Positions 16,579-24,439 are shown, counted from the first letter of the stretch. The stretch is DNA of 64,000 nt from Xanthomonas campestris pv. badrii (GCF_012848175.1 NZ_CP051651.1:1860001-1924000), one strand, 5' to 3'. The notes: generated by a model from the letters alone, not told the origin. A program made the numbers and translations.

Positions 16579-16991
16579 CACGCCACCGGCCACCCACCAC
16601 ATCTGCCAGCGCACGGCCCACCCGCACACGGACTCGCCCCGCGCCGCCCAAGCGGGTGCAGTGGGTCGTTGTGGAACCCGACCGCACCAAGCTGCCACCG
16701 ATGCTGCCACCCGACCCGGACGCCTCCCCGCAAGGCCCCGGCACCCTGCGCGCACCCCGCCGTGCCCGCCGCCCGCGCCAATGCACCGTCAGCTACACCC
16801 ATTACCCCGGCGCCCACGACCACGGCGGCGACCAGCACGTGCCCCATGTCCGCCTCAGCGGCCTATGGCTGGAACAACTGGGCTTTGCCATCGGCACCAA
16901 GCTGCGCATCACCGCCAGCGAAGGGCAGTTGTTGATGGAGGTGCTGCCGCCGGCGGAGGCGCCGCCCAGCGCGCGTAGCGTGCGGCGATGA
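16575..16991 (+). CDS. SymE-like (AbrB-fold) protein, copy 1
   Basis: 138 residues. About 65 N-terminal residues rich in Pro, Arg and Thr precede a C-terminal domain RQCTVSYTHYPG...VPHVRLSGLWLEQLGFAIGT...GQLLMEVLPP. This parallels E. coli SymE (TVSY, YP, LKGQWLEAAGFATGT, PP), an SOS-induced AbrB-fold protein that degrades or compacts nucleic acid when overproduced. E. coli SymE is silenced by a cis-antisense RNA; here a C4-like RNA precedes the operon instead. The stop overlaps the start of the following open frame (ATGATG). Two further copies occur (17722-17976 and 25381-25716). Confidence 0.75.
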   Translation: MTRHRPPTTSASARPTRTRTRPAPPKRVQWVVVEPDRTKLPPMLPPDPDASPQGPGTLRAPRRARRPRQCTVSYTHYPGAHDHGGDQHVPHVRLSGLWLEQLGFAIGTKLRITASEGQLLMEVLPPAEAPPSARSVRR

Positions 16992-17077
16992 TGCTGCGGC
17001 TGCCAGACCCCTTGCGATTGACCTCGGTGCCGGATGCCACTAGCGTCGCAGCCACACCAGCGCACAACGGACGCTTC

Positions 17078-17707
17078 ATGATCGCGCGCCCCCTCTACGC
17101 CTTGCTCGCCACCCTGGCTCTGGGCGCATGCGCCCACACGGCGGCCACCCCAGCCCCGGCAACCGTCACGGAGACATCTGCCATGAGTTCCTCAGCCGAT
17201 CACGTACCTGCAGATCCTTCCAAAGGTGGACCACTTACCGCGCAGGAAGCATTGGAGCGGGTACTGGAGCTGATTCGCACAAGTGCCAGCATTGAATCGT
17301 TCACTGCCGACCATGTGTCTGGAGCAATGGGCCAGTCGGTACAGCATCGCGGTGATGGTTCCGGGCGGTTCGGTGCCAGCGGAGTGCTGACCCGAGACTG
17401 GAACTACGGGTTTGGTGTCAACAAAACCGAAATAAAGGGTGCATGGTTCGAGTTCCTGTTCCTGCCTAATCCGCCAGAAGCGTCTCCGTCTACGTCGGAT
17501 ATCTGCCAGATCGACTTCGAGGCATTTGCGGCGCACCTCGAAAAAATGGGTTTCTCGCGGCAGCGCAATCTTGTCGAGGACGGGCGATGGATGAGCGATA
17601 TTTTTCAACGCCCAGGGATGCGTGTGGAGCTCTTCCCGCGTGGCGAGGCTGACGAACCTTTGGCGCGCACTACTCATCAGTGCATCGAGTGGGTTCAAAT
17701 TCGCTAG
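17078..17707 (+). CDS. Lipoprotein A, candidate immunity protein (SymE-linked)
   Basis: 209 residues starting at the ATG at 17078 (MIARPLYALLATLALGACAH), a clear signal peptide with lipobox LGAC, so a lipid-anchored envelope protein. An upstream in-frame start at 16988 overlaps SymE but would bury the signal peptide. The mature part has MGQSVQHRGDGSGRFG, DWNYGFGVN, MGFSRQRNLVEDGRWMSD and a Cys in HQCIEWV. It is a paralogue of lipoprotein B (18063-18680): the signal region and about 100 bp upstream are nearly identical, the mature parts are only moderately similar. Location before an X-Tfi/X-Tfe pair suggests an orphan immunity protein against a T4SS effector; this is inference. Confidence 0.7.
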   Translation: MIARPLYALLATLALGACAHTAATPAPATVTETSAMSSSADHVPADPSKGGPLTAQEALERVLELIRTSASIESFTADHVSGAMGQSVQHRGDGSGRFGASGVLTRDWNYGFGVNKTEIKGAWFEFLFLPNPPEASPSTSDICQIDFEAFAAHLEKMGFSRQRNLVEDGRWMSDIFQRPGMRVELFPRGEADEPLARTTHQCIEWVQIR

Positions 17708-17721
17708 TCCAAGGAGCGGAC

Positions 17722-17976
17722 ATGTTGAGTCAACGCGCACCCCGCCGCGCGCGCCGCCCGCGCCAATGCACCGTCAGCTACACGCATTACCCCGGCGCCC
17801 ACGACCACGGCGGCGACCAGCACGTGCCCCACGTCCGCCTCAGCGGCCTATGGCTGGAACAACTGGGCTTTGCCATCGGCACCAAGCTGCGCATCACCGC
17901 CAGCGAAGGGCAGCTGCTGATGGAGGTGTTGCCGCCGGTGGAGGCGCCGGCCAAGGCGCGCGGCGTGCGGCGATGA
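17722..17976 (+). CDS. Short SymE-like protein, copy 2
   Basis: 84 residues from the ATG at 17722, preceded by the ribosome-binding site AAGGAGCGG. The SymE core (RQCTVSYTHYPG to GQLLMEVLPP) is essentially identical to copy 1, but the Pro/Arg-rich N-terminal extension is replaced by MLSQRAPRR. The duplication junction is therefore just before the core. It ends overlapping the next frame (ATGATG), as copy 1 does. Identical cores beside divergent lipoproteins point to a recent tandem duplication. Confidence 0.7.
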   Translation: MLSQRAPRRARRPRQCTVSYTHYPGAHDHGGDQHVPHVRLSGLWLEQLGFAIGTKLRITASEGQLLMEVLPPVEAPAKARGVRR

Positions 17977-18062
17977 TGATGCGGCTGCCGGACGCCTTGC
18001 GATTGACCTCAGCGCCCGATGCCACTAGCGTCACAGCCACACCAGCGCACAACGGACGCTTC

Positions 18063-18680
18063 ATGATCGCGCGCCCCCTCTACGCCTTGCTCGCCACCCT
18101 CGCTCTGGGCGCATGCGCCCACACGGCGGCCACCCCAGCCCCGGCAACCGTCACGGAGACATCTGCCACGCGTTCATCCTACCCTGACGCTGTGCCGCCT
18201 GGTAAGCCCACTGCGGAGAATTTGCTTGGACAGCTGCTTGCCTTGATCGAAGGCAGCCAGACCATCTCCGACTTCACTCCCGAGCGTCTGAATTCGGCGA
18301 TGGGGCAGGCGGTTCAGTTCGTGAAAGACGATGAACGCCGATACCGCGCTTTTGGCCAGCTTACCAAAGAGTGGAGTTACGGCTTTGGTGTCGATGAAAC
18401 CAAGCTCGATGGACGCTGTTTCGAATTCCGTTTTGATCGCAATGTGGCTGGCGCATCGCCCCCGATGACCGAGATCTGCGGCCTGGACTTCGACCGCTTT
18501 ACCCAGCAGCTGGAAAGAATGGGATTCACGCGCGAGCGCAACATCGTCGAGGACGGTCGCTGGATGAGTGATTTCTTTAGCCGCCCAGGGATGCGTGTAG
18601 AGGTCTTCCCACGAGGCGAGGCTGCGGAACCACAAGCGTTGGTGTCGCACAAATGCGTCGAGTGGGTCTACATCCGATAA
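18063..18680 (+). CDS. Lipoprotein B, paralogue of lipoprotein A
   Basis: 205 residues from the ATG at 18063, with the same signal peptide and lipobox as lipoprotein A (MIARPLYALLATLALGACAH). After TVTETSA the sequences diverge: mature B has LNSAMGQAVQFVKDDERRYR, EWSYGFGVDETKLDGR, MGFTRERNIVEDGRWMSDFF and HKCVEWVYIR. The shared scaffold shows common descent, while the variable segments could set partner specificity, as expected for an immunity family. The stop is followed by about 160 bp before the next lipoprotein. Function is not known from sequence. Confidence 0.7.
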   Translation: MIARPLYALLATLALGACAHTAATPAPATVTETSATRSSYPDAVPPGKPTAENLLGQLLALIEGSQTISDFTPERLNSAMGQAVQFVKDDERRYRAFGQLTKEWSYGFGVDETKLDGRCFEFRFDRNVAGASPPMTEICGLDFDRFTQQLERMGFTRERNIVEDGRWMSDFFSRPGMRVEVFPRGEAAEPQALVSHKCVEWVYIR

Positions 18681-18841
18681 GCTGAGGTGGCGGACATGTC
18701 ACTCAGCCCTAGAGTTGTCAGGCCTCATAAAGCAATGCGTGCATAGGGCATTGGGGGTACTTGATAGGCGTGCATGACGCGATGACATTGAAAAAATGTC
18801 AAAATTCCCCCTGCAGCACCAACACTTCTTGGAGAAAGGCA

Positions 18842-19483
18842 GTGCCCCTTGCAAACGATCCAATGCGCTTTGCACTCACGGCATTGATTACCTGCCTGAT
18901 CGCTGGCTGCAGCCTGCAACCGCCGCCTGCAAACGTGCCTATCGCAAAGGAGCAGATAGAGATGAGAACGGTCGTCCCGTTGGTACGGAGTTTGACCCCA
19001 CATGATCGTGGGCCTACAGAGCTGGAATTCGATGTGCCCGCACTGCCCGACGACGCGACTCCTCCCGTTTTCATCGGTGTGCGGATCACCGGTGTCGATC
19101 CAACTGCCGTCTCCCAAAGTGCTGACAGGCTGATTAGCGCTGGTGTTTCGGCCGAGCTCCACTTGGAGCGTATTGAACCATCCGGTCCGATCTCCGTGGA
19201 ATTGCAGCGTAGTCAGCGTGTGGGAGTAGGTCAGCAGGCGTCCATTCCCTTGTCAGCTGATGGTATGGCTCCTGGTCTGTTCGCTTTTGATGCGGACGGT
19301 ACGACGCTGCAAGACGCCGGTTTGTCTCCTGAACAGACCGCGTCCAGGGAGTTGGCGTTCGGCTATAGCAATGCTGTCCAGCCAGGCCGTTATCGGCTCA
19401 AACTGCGCTTTGATCGGAACGCCGAGGCGCTGGTTGCGGCTAATGCGCAACTTCTTGTCGCTTACACCTACAAAGGAAAGTGA
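18842..19483 (+). CDS. Lipoprotein immunity protein (X-Tfi) for the adjacent T4SS effector
   Basis: 213 residues. I chose the GTG at 18842 because GGAGAAAGG lies just upstream; the ATG at 18863 (MRFALTALITCLIAGC) is the alternative. Lipobox IAGC, so a periplasm-facing lipoprotein. The mature part looks beta-rich (FIGVRITGVDPTAV, GRYRLKLRFDRNAEALVAAN). The stop lies 5 bp before the effector ATG (19489), giving the usual X-T4SS arrangement in which an immunity lipoprotein precedes its antibacterial effector. The specific target is inferred from adjacency only. Confidence 0.7.
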   Translation: MPLANDPMRFALTALITCLIAGCSLQPPPANVPIAKEQIEMRTVVPLVRSLTPHDRGPTELEFDVPALPDDATPPVFIGVRITGVDPTAVSQSADRLISAGVSAELHLERIEPSGPISVELQRSQRVGVGQQASIPLSADGMAPGLFAFDADGTTLQDAGLSPEQTASRELAFGYSNAVQPGRYRLKLRFDRNAEALVAANAQLLVAYTYKGK

Positions 19484-19488
19484 GGGGA

Positions 19489-20490
19489 ATGAGCATGGAT
19501 GATCATGAAAAGCGCTATGCAGTCACTGTCTACGTCGCTGCCGCAGGTACGCCGTTGATGGCCGGAGGCACATCCTTCGGTGGTCATATGTACTACTCGA
19601 TTGACGACGGAACGACTGTCAAAAGTTATGGGTTCTCACCCATCAAGCATGGCGAGGCTAGCGGGCCAGGAAAAGTTTCGTTCAATGACGTTGATACCTA
19701 CCAAAAACCATATTACTCACGCACGATGGAGATCGATAAGGCGCAGTATGAAAAGCTGGAGGCTTTCGGCGTAGCCCCTGCAAAGCATGGGTTCAATATG
19801 GAATATCACGGTGCTAAAAATAGTTGTATCGACTTCACGTGGGATGCGCTCAACCACGCTGGACTGCACCGGAAGACAAAAGACGGAATCGATAAAGGCT
19901 TTGAGGGGGATATCAGACCCGTAGAAAACGTAGACGATATCAAGAGCATTCCTGCTCCTGTGCCTAAAAGTGAGTTGAATAAGGAGCACAACAATCCGAA
20001 GCCCAAGCAGGAACTTTGGCAGAAGGTGATTGGTGAGGCGCAGCCGCCCGGTGAGCAGGTTTCTCCACTACAGGAAGCAACACAGCTCGCGAGAGTGCTG
20101 CCAACAGATCCGCTGCATCACCAAGCAGAAGAAGCCGTTCGCCGCCTTGAGCAAGGTCTCGGCCGCGAATACGACGACAACAGCGCACGGCTGGCAGCAA
20201 GCAGCGCGTATTTAGCTAAAGAGAACGGGCTGTCGCGAATCGATCATGTTGTGCTGAGCGAGAACACCAAGTCCGTGCGACAGGGTGAGAACGTTTTCGT
20301 TGTGGAAGGCGCGTTGAACGATCCCGCTCACAAGATGGCGCATATGAAGACGAGCGATGCGATTGCGCAGCCCGTCGAGCAATCCATGGCGCAATTACAG
20401 GCCTTGGGCGAAACTCAGCGCCCACAGCAATCCCAGCAACAGGAGCAACAGCGAGAGCAGTCGATTGCGCCTCAACACCCGATGGTGTGA
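19489..20490 (+). CDS. X-T4SS antibacterial effector (X-Tfe) with papain-like N-terminus and XVIPCD
   Basis: 333 residues. ATG codons at 19489 and 19495 both follow GAGGGGA. Residues about 10-125 resemble a permuted NlpC/P60/papain-like amidase: a His in SFGGHMYYSIDDG, then a Cys in KNSCIDFTWDALNHAGL as the likely nucleophile. Residues about 205-300 match the VirD4-interacting domain: LSRIDHVVLSENTKSV, VFVVEGALNDPAHKMAHMKT and PVEQSMAQLQAL, followed by a Gln-rich tail. Such proteins are recruited by VirD4 and injected into competitor bacteria, where hydrolases of this type attack peptidoglycan. The coupling protein is encoded 17 kb away (37007). The VirB channel genes are not in the window. 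An IS4-family element abuts the 3' end. Confidence 0.8.
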   Translation: MSMDDHEKRYAVTVYVAAAGTPLMAGGTSFGGHMYYSIDDGTTVKSYGFSPIKHGEASGPGKVSFNDVDTYQKPYYSRTMEIDKAQYEKLEAFGVAPAKHGFNMEYHGAKNSCIDFTWDALNHAGLHRKTKDGIDKGFEGDIRPVENVDDIKSIPAPVPKSELNKEHNNPKPKQELWQKVIGEAQPPGEQVSPLQEATQLARVLPTDPLHHQAEEAVRRLEQGLGREYDDNSARLAASSAYLAKENGLSRIDHVVLSENTKSVRQGENVFVVEGALNDPAHKMAHMKTSDAIAQPVEQSMAQLQALGETQRPQQSQQQEQQREQSIAPQHPMV

Positions 20491-20499
20491 GGTCTAGTG

Positions 20500-20512
20500 A
20501 AATAACGGTTCC
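20500..20512 (+). repeat. IS-end motif AAATAACGGTTCC, occurrence 3 (isolated)
   Basis: Lies 10 bp after the effector stop and 54 bp outside the left end of the intact IS4-family element, in the same orientation as that end. It looks like a solitary IS terminus left by an earlier insertion. Confidence 0.65.
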
Positions 20513-20553
20513 AGCTTCAATTCCACGGCAGCCTGGCCGTCGCCAGGCCATAG

Positions 20554-21939
20554 AAATAACGGTTCCAGTTTCTTAGGTATCCCCACGTTTTTAAAGCACC
20601 AGCGTCATCTGCGCGCGCACTGCGTCAGGCAATGTGCGCAAGCGTTCCAGCCAGCGTGAGACCGGTTCCATCGGCCAGCGCCTGACCAACGCCTCGCGGC
20701 CGACGCGCAGTGTCGAGTAGAGCTTGCGTGTGCTGTTGCGTGGCGATAGCCATTGGGCGATGCCCGTGGCTTCGCAGCCCAGTCCTGCCAGCCAGCTGGC
20801 GAAGGTGGCCAGCGTGTTGAGCAACAACAGGATCTGCAGCCGCTCGCCTCGACGGGTCAGGCTGTCTTCCATCGCGTGGCCGTAGCGATGCGACTTCAGA
20901 TCACGAAATGCCAGTTCGATCTGCATCCGTCGTGCATACAGTTTGATCAATTGCTTCGCGCTGGGTGCGTGTAACTGCGGGGAGGCAACGATCAGCCATG
21001 GCTCGCGCTCACGCGCTGCTGCTTTCAAACTCGATGAGGCGCGCGAAACCTTGGCCGGTGAGCGTCGATTGCGTTGCTGCCGTCCCTGCGGTGTCTTGGC
21101 GTAGAGCACCAGGCGGCAATCGAGTGGATCGCTGCGATTGGCCTGCATCGGTGGCAATTCGTGTGCACGGTTGGACGCCAGTGCATGCAGGCGTCGGCTA
21201 TCGATCCATTGCGTTGCATCATCGGGCACGTCTTGCGGTTTGACCTGGGTGCGACCGCGCAGACGCCCGACCCAATCCCAGCCCATCGCTGACACCGCGC
21301 GGAACCATGGCGTGCGGAATCCGGCGTCCGTGACCAGGATCGGACACACATCGTCTGGAATCAGTGCGCGCAGTTGCTGCAAAAAACGCTTCTCTGCCCC
21401 GGGCGAGCCTTGCTCTTTTCCCGAGACAACCATGTCCAGCAAGGTGAGCGTGCGCCCACCGACCGGCACGGCGGCGCGCAGCAGGCACCACGATTTGTCC
21501 GGCTTCAGGTCGCTCCAATCGATCACGATCACCGGCTGCGCCCCGCGCAACAGCCAATGCGCCATGTCCCGCTCGATCACCGATCGCTCGGCATACAAGG
21601 TGCGATTGCACAGCAGGCGGTCGCATGCCTTGAGGGGCGCACGTACGCGCGTCGCCCCAGGCCACGCGCGTGCGATGTCGATCAGCGTCAGCCGGCCTCC
21701 GTGCACCAGCGCTTCAACCGCGCGCAGCAAGGCGCGCTGGCGTAATGCATGCATCCCGGAGAGTGAGTTGGACAGGCACTTCTGCAATACTTCGCTGGCG
21801 CGCATGGTTGGCACTCTTCTCTGGCTTAGTCACCTTGAAGCGTGCCCCATGCGCGCACCTTCTTCCACATCTGGCGCACCAAGTGCTTGATCTCGCGGGA
21901 AGATATGTGGGGATGCCTCAGAACCTGGAACCGTTATTT
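20554..21939 (-). mobile_element. IS4-family element, intact copy 2
   Basis: 1386 bp. Terminal inverted repeats of about 33 bp begin AAATAACGGTTCCAG on both sides and end ATCCCCAC, differing at only three positions. No direct target duplication is visible in the flanks, so recombination has probably exchanged them. One complete transposase gene is inside. It serves as reference for the broken copy at 8383-11285 and the fragment at 11286-11376. Confidence 0.9.
20591..21814 (-). CDS. IS4-family transposase (intact)
   Basis: A 407-residue transposase with the complete DDE set: Asp in VIDWSDLKPDKSW, Asp in LVTDAGFRTPWFR, and the YREK box in LYARRMQIELAFRDLKSHRY supplying Glu. The C-terminus (MEPVSRWLERLRTLPDAVRA) is present, unlike in the frameshifted copy. 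The gene occupies almost the whole element. Nothing in the sequence argues against activity. Confidence 0.92.
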   Translation of the reverse strand: MPTMRASEVLQKCLSNSLSGMHALRQRALLRAVEALVHGGRLTLIDIARAWPGATRVRAPLKACDRLLCNRTLYAERSVIERDMAHWLLRGAQPVIVIDWSDLKPDKSWCLLRAAVPVGGRTLTLLDMVVSGKEQGSPGAEKRFLQQLRALIPDDVCPILVTDAGFRTPWFRAVSAMGWDWVGRLRGRTQVKPQDVPDDATQWIDSRRLHALASNRAHELPPMQANRSDPLDCRLVLYAKTPQGRQQRNRRSPAKVSRASSSLKAAAREREPWLIVASPQLHAPSAKQLIKLYARRMQIELAFRDLKSHRYGHAMEDSLTRRGERLQILLLLNTLATFASWLAGLGCEATGIAQWLSPRNSTRKLYSTLRVGREALVRRWPMEPVSRWLERLRTLPDAVRAQMTLVL

Positions 21940-22067
21940 CCAGCGCCATTTCGTCGGCGATTTCGGGTGATTCGTCGGCGGCTTCTGTGGCTTGGTCCCA
22001 AACGGGTAGCCACGCCCCCGCGCGGATGGCAACTTGCAGCGGCGATCACGTCGACCTGGAGCCCCAC
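21940..22067. other. Short spacer between the IS4-family element and the CPBP protease gene
   Basis: Contains TTCGTCGGCGATTTCGGGTGATTCG-like direct repeats and the ribosome-binding site GGAG before the ATG at 22068. No gene. Confidence 0.5.
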
Positions 22068-22979
22068 ATGACCCCCGTTGCCCTGTATTCGCCCGATCCG
22101 GCCCGCGGCTGGCTGCCCTGGGCCTGGCTGACGCCGATCCTGATGATCCTGTTCAACGCGGTACCGGTGATCGCGCTGGACGGGTGGATGCAGTCGCAGC
22201 ATTGGTCGACGCCGCGCGGCGATCCGATCGGCCTCCCTGGCTTGTATGCGCTGCTTTGGATCGGCTTCGCGCCGACGCTGGCGGCCGTGCTCGCCTGGGT
22301 ACGCTTCGTCGAAGGGCGCTCGCTGGGGAGTATCGGGCTGACCGATCCGGCGCCGCTGAAAACCTTCCTGCGCGGACTGGCCGTTGGATTCGGCACGATC
22401 GCGCTGGTCGTAGTTGCGATCTGGATGGCTGGCGGCATGCAGGCGGCGGGCTTGGGGCAGGCCTGGCGGTCGCCCGTCAGTCTGCTGCACATCGGTCTGC
22501 TGCTATTGAGTTTCATGTTCCAGGCGAGCGTGGAGGAAGTCATCTTCCGCGGCTGGATGCTGTCGGTGGTGGCGCGCAAGACCAATGTCGCGGTGGCAGT
22601 GCTGCTGGTGTCGCTCGTTTTCTGCGTCCTGCATTTCAGCCCGCACCAGCCGCCCCGGGTCATGCTCGGCATGTTCCTGTTCTCGCTGTTCGCCTGCGCC
22701 TGGGCGCTGCGGACTGGCAATATCTGGGGCATAATGGGCTGGCACGCGGGGTGGAACTGGTTGCTCGCCACCGGCTTCGAACTGCCCGTCACCGGCATGG
22801 ATGCGCACTTGCCGGCGCTGCTGGTAGCGCTGCGCCCGCAAGGCCTCGACGCTTTGACCGGTGGCGCGGAAGGGCCGGAAGGCAGTTACCTGTGCAGCGT
22901 CTTTTTCGTCGCCGCGATCGCGTGGATCCAGTGGCGAAAGACGCGCGGAGCTCAGAACTTCTCGCCGACCAGCAGGTAA
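22068..22979 (+). CDS. CPBP-family intramembrane metalloprotease (Abi/CAAX-type)
   Basis: 303 residues from the ATG at 22068, with GGAG 10 bp upstream. About eight hydrophobic segments. The family motifs appear in order: EEVIFRGW (EExxxR, about residues 161-168), FCVLHFSPH (FxxxH, about 185) and HAGWNW (HxxxN, about 226). These Glu and His residues bind the catalytic metal in Rce1-like proteases. Bacterial members act in peptide maturation, bacteriocin self-immunity or abortive infection. It stands alone between mobile elements, and the true substrate is unknown. Confidence 0.85.
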   Translation: MTPVALYSPDPARGWLPWAWLTPILMILFNAVPVIALDGWMQSQHWSTPRGDPIGLPGLYALLWIGFAPTLAAVLAWVRFVEGRSLGSIGLTDPAPLKTFLRGLAVGFGTIALVVVAIWMAGGMQAAGLGQAWRSPVSLLHIGLLLLSFMFQASVEEVIFRGWMLSVVARKTNVAVAVLLVSLVFCVLHFSPHQPPRVMLGMFLFSLFACAWALRTGNIWGIMGWHAGWNWLLATGFELPVTGMDAHLPALLVALRPQGLDALTGGAEGPEGSYLCSVFFVAAIAWIQWRKTRGAQNFSPTSR

Positions 22980-23220
22980 CGCCACTGCCCGGGCGGCATC
23001 GCCCCGTCCGGGCCCTTGCCGATCGGATGCTGATTCGCGCCGTACCGGCGACGACCACGCAATGGAGCGTCTGCTAGCGCTCGGTGGGCCGATCGACGCT
23101 CCGCTACGGGGCTTCTCGGTAGGGTAGGGGAACTGCTATCCAACATTAGAATTAGGGATGTTTATCGGGGGTAGGGCAGCTCCCGACCCTAAGCGGTCAC
23201 TCAAAAGAACGGGCTCAGAT

Positions 23221-23296
23221 TGGACACCCGCGCCCGCTTCTACACCGGCGGGTACGCGGGCCGGCTGGCTTACCTGGAGTTGACCTACAAGTTCTA
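23221..23296 (+). pseudogene. 3' terminal scar of a second TonB-dependent receptor gene
   Basis: Encodes DTRARFYTGGYAGRLAYLEL and then TYKF and stop, nearly the same as the end of the receptor at 5194-8279 (GRLAYLGLTYKF). The similarity continues into the 3' flank (GCGCCCATGCCTGCC). Everything upstream of the last 24 codons is gone. Confidence 0.85.
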
Positions 23297-23367
23297 GGTC
23301 CCAGCATGTTGCGCCCATGCCTGCCACGCGGCCGGAGGTATGGGCGCGACGGTAAAGAAGTTGACCT

Positions 23368-23380
23368 GGAACCGTTATTT
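23368..23380 (-). repeat. IS-end motif AAATAACGGTTCC, occurrence 6
   Basis: GGAACCGTTATTT, about 70 bp after the receptor scar, placed much as occurrence 1 is placed after the first receptor. Occurrence 5 is the right terminus of the intact element (21927-21939) and occurrence 4 its left terminus (20554-20566). Confidence 0.65.
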
Positions 23381-23407
23381 GTTCCATCTAAAAGACCTTA
23401 ATTTTCT

Positions 23408-24439
23408 TCAATCAGACTGAACGTCAACATAGAATTTGACTTGATCCTCAAGATTAACCAAATAGGCCATTCGGTGTTTCCAGAGTTGCAAAGTGACGTC
23501 AGCTTCTATATTGCGCATTGCATTGCCAGTAAACGGCTCGTGCAGCGCAAGCCGCAGATTGGACTCGGCCTCGTGATGTGCCTGAAACGCTTTAATCGAT
23601 TCATTGAACAACTCCAGAAGATAATTACCATCCGATTTTAATGAAGCAATCTTCTCAAAAACATGCTGTTGTATCGTCTCCGCTTCTTGCACAAATCTTC
23701 CAGCTTTCGCCAATTGCTGAACTGACCCGGCCATTCCGCTTCTCGACATGCCAAGATTCAAGGTCTGCTCCACGAGTTCATAAAGTGCGTCTAGGAAGCT
23801 TCGAGCACTTGTCATGTATCTTTGCAGGTCAGTATGTGAAACAGCCTGGAAATTCGCCTCATGGGCGACTAAGTGGCGAGTCTCGAATATGGATGAGATA
23901 TCACTCAACAGCCGTTCCGTGTCTTTCAATAGGAACGGTGCGAATCTTTGCGCCATCCCCACCTCGCCATTCCCAAAAACTTCTTCCTCGCTAGGCTCGA
24001 CGTACTCGCGAACCTCCGAAAGAATCCTGCTGAACTCAATCCTATCGCTACCATTGGAAAACAATGTGACAAAGTGCGACGCGATATGACTCAGGTTGCT
24101 AACGGGCAGCGAATGAGAAACTAGATCTCCGAAGGTGATTTGAGTAGCACTTAGTGCCCTCGTCAGCGCGAAATCGAAACGTATGTGATCCTTGAAAATC
24201 TCCGAGCGGTCAAGAAAAGGACTACCCGAATCCACCAAGCGCTTAATCGCTTCCCGGACACCAACTTCAATGCAAGAGGCGATACCCATCACATGTAGGG
24301 CTATCAACGCTGAATCAGATTCTACGAGTCGGCGAAAGCTCGATTCCAGCTCGTAGAGCTCCAGATTCCCGTGGAGATAGCGGCCGGAAGCCCTTGCATT
24401 CTTTTGCTGAATCTCGGTGATTAGATTTCTTTTGGACAT
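23408..24439 (-). CDS. HEPN-like protein (possible RNase or defence factor)
   Basis: 343 residues, all soluble and largely helical. The centre contains LLSDISSIFETRHLVAHEAN, whose RHLVAH fits the R-x4-H catalytic motif of HEPN ribonucleases, followed by a long helix (LQRYMTSARSFLDALYELVE), as in RiboL-PSP or MAE_28990-type HEPN domains. The C-terminal third (FNESIKAFQAHHEAESNLRL) is another helical bundle. No partner antitoxin is adjacent. The gene is clearly more AT-rich than its neighbours and lies between an IS-end scar and the second C4/SymE module, so it was probably acquired horizontally. HEPN assignment is by motif only. Confidence 0.6.
   Translation of the reverse strand: MSKRNLITEIQQKNARASGRYLHGNLELYELESSFRRLVESDSALIALHVMGIASCIEVGVREAIKRLVDSGSPFLDRSEIFKDHIRFDFALTRALSATQITFGDLVSHSLPVSNLSHIASHFVTLFSNGSDRIEFSRILSEVREYVEPSEEEVFGNGEVGMAQRFAPFLLKDTERLLSDISSIFETRHLVAHEANFQAVSHTDLQRYMTSARSFLDALYELVEQTLNLGMSRSGMAGSVQQLAKAGRFVQEAETIQQHVFEKIASLKSDGNYLLELFNESIKAFQAHHEAESNLRLALHEPFTGNAMRNIEADVTLQLWKHRMAYLVNLEDQVKFYVDVQSD

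Larger units (their letters stand above)
22980..23407. other. Gene-free stretch with a TonB-receptor 3' scar
   Basis: About 430 bp. The notable content is 23221-23380: the last codons of a second TonB-dependent receptor, its downstream sequence and an IS-end motif. The part before that (GGGGGTAGGGCAGCTCCCGA, about 23166) has a short inverted repeat but no gene. Confidence 0.6.

Noticed and set aside
23160..23200. Terminal repeat of a Tn3-family transposon (GGGGGTAGGGCAGCTCCCGA)
   Set aside because: The G-run and GCAG look suggestive, but no matching inverted copy or transposase was found in the window.
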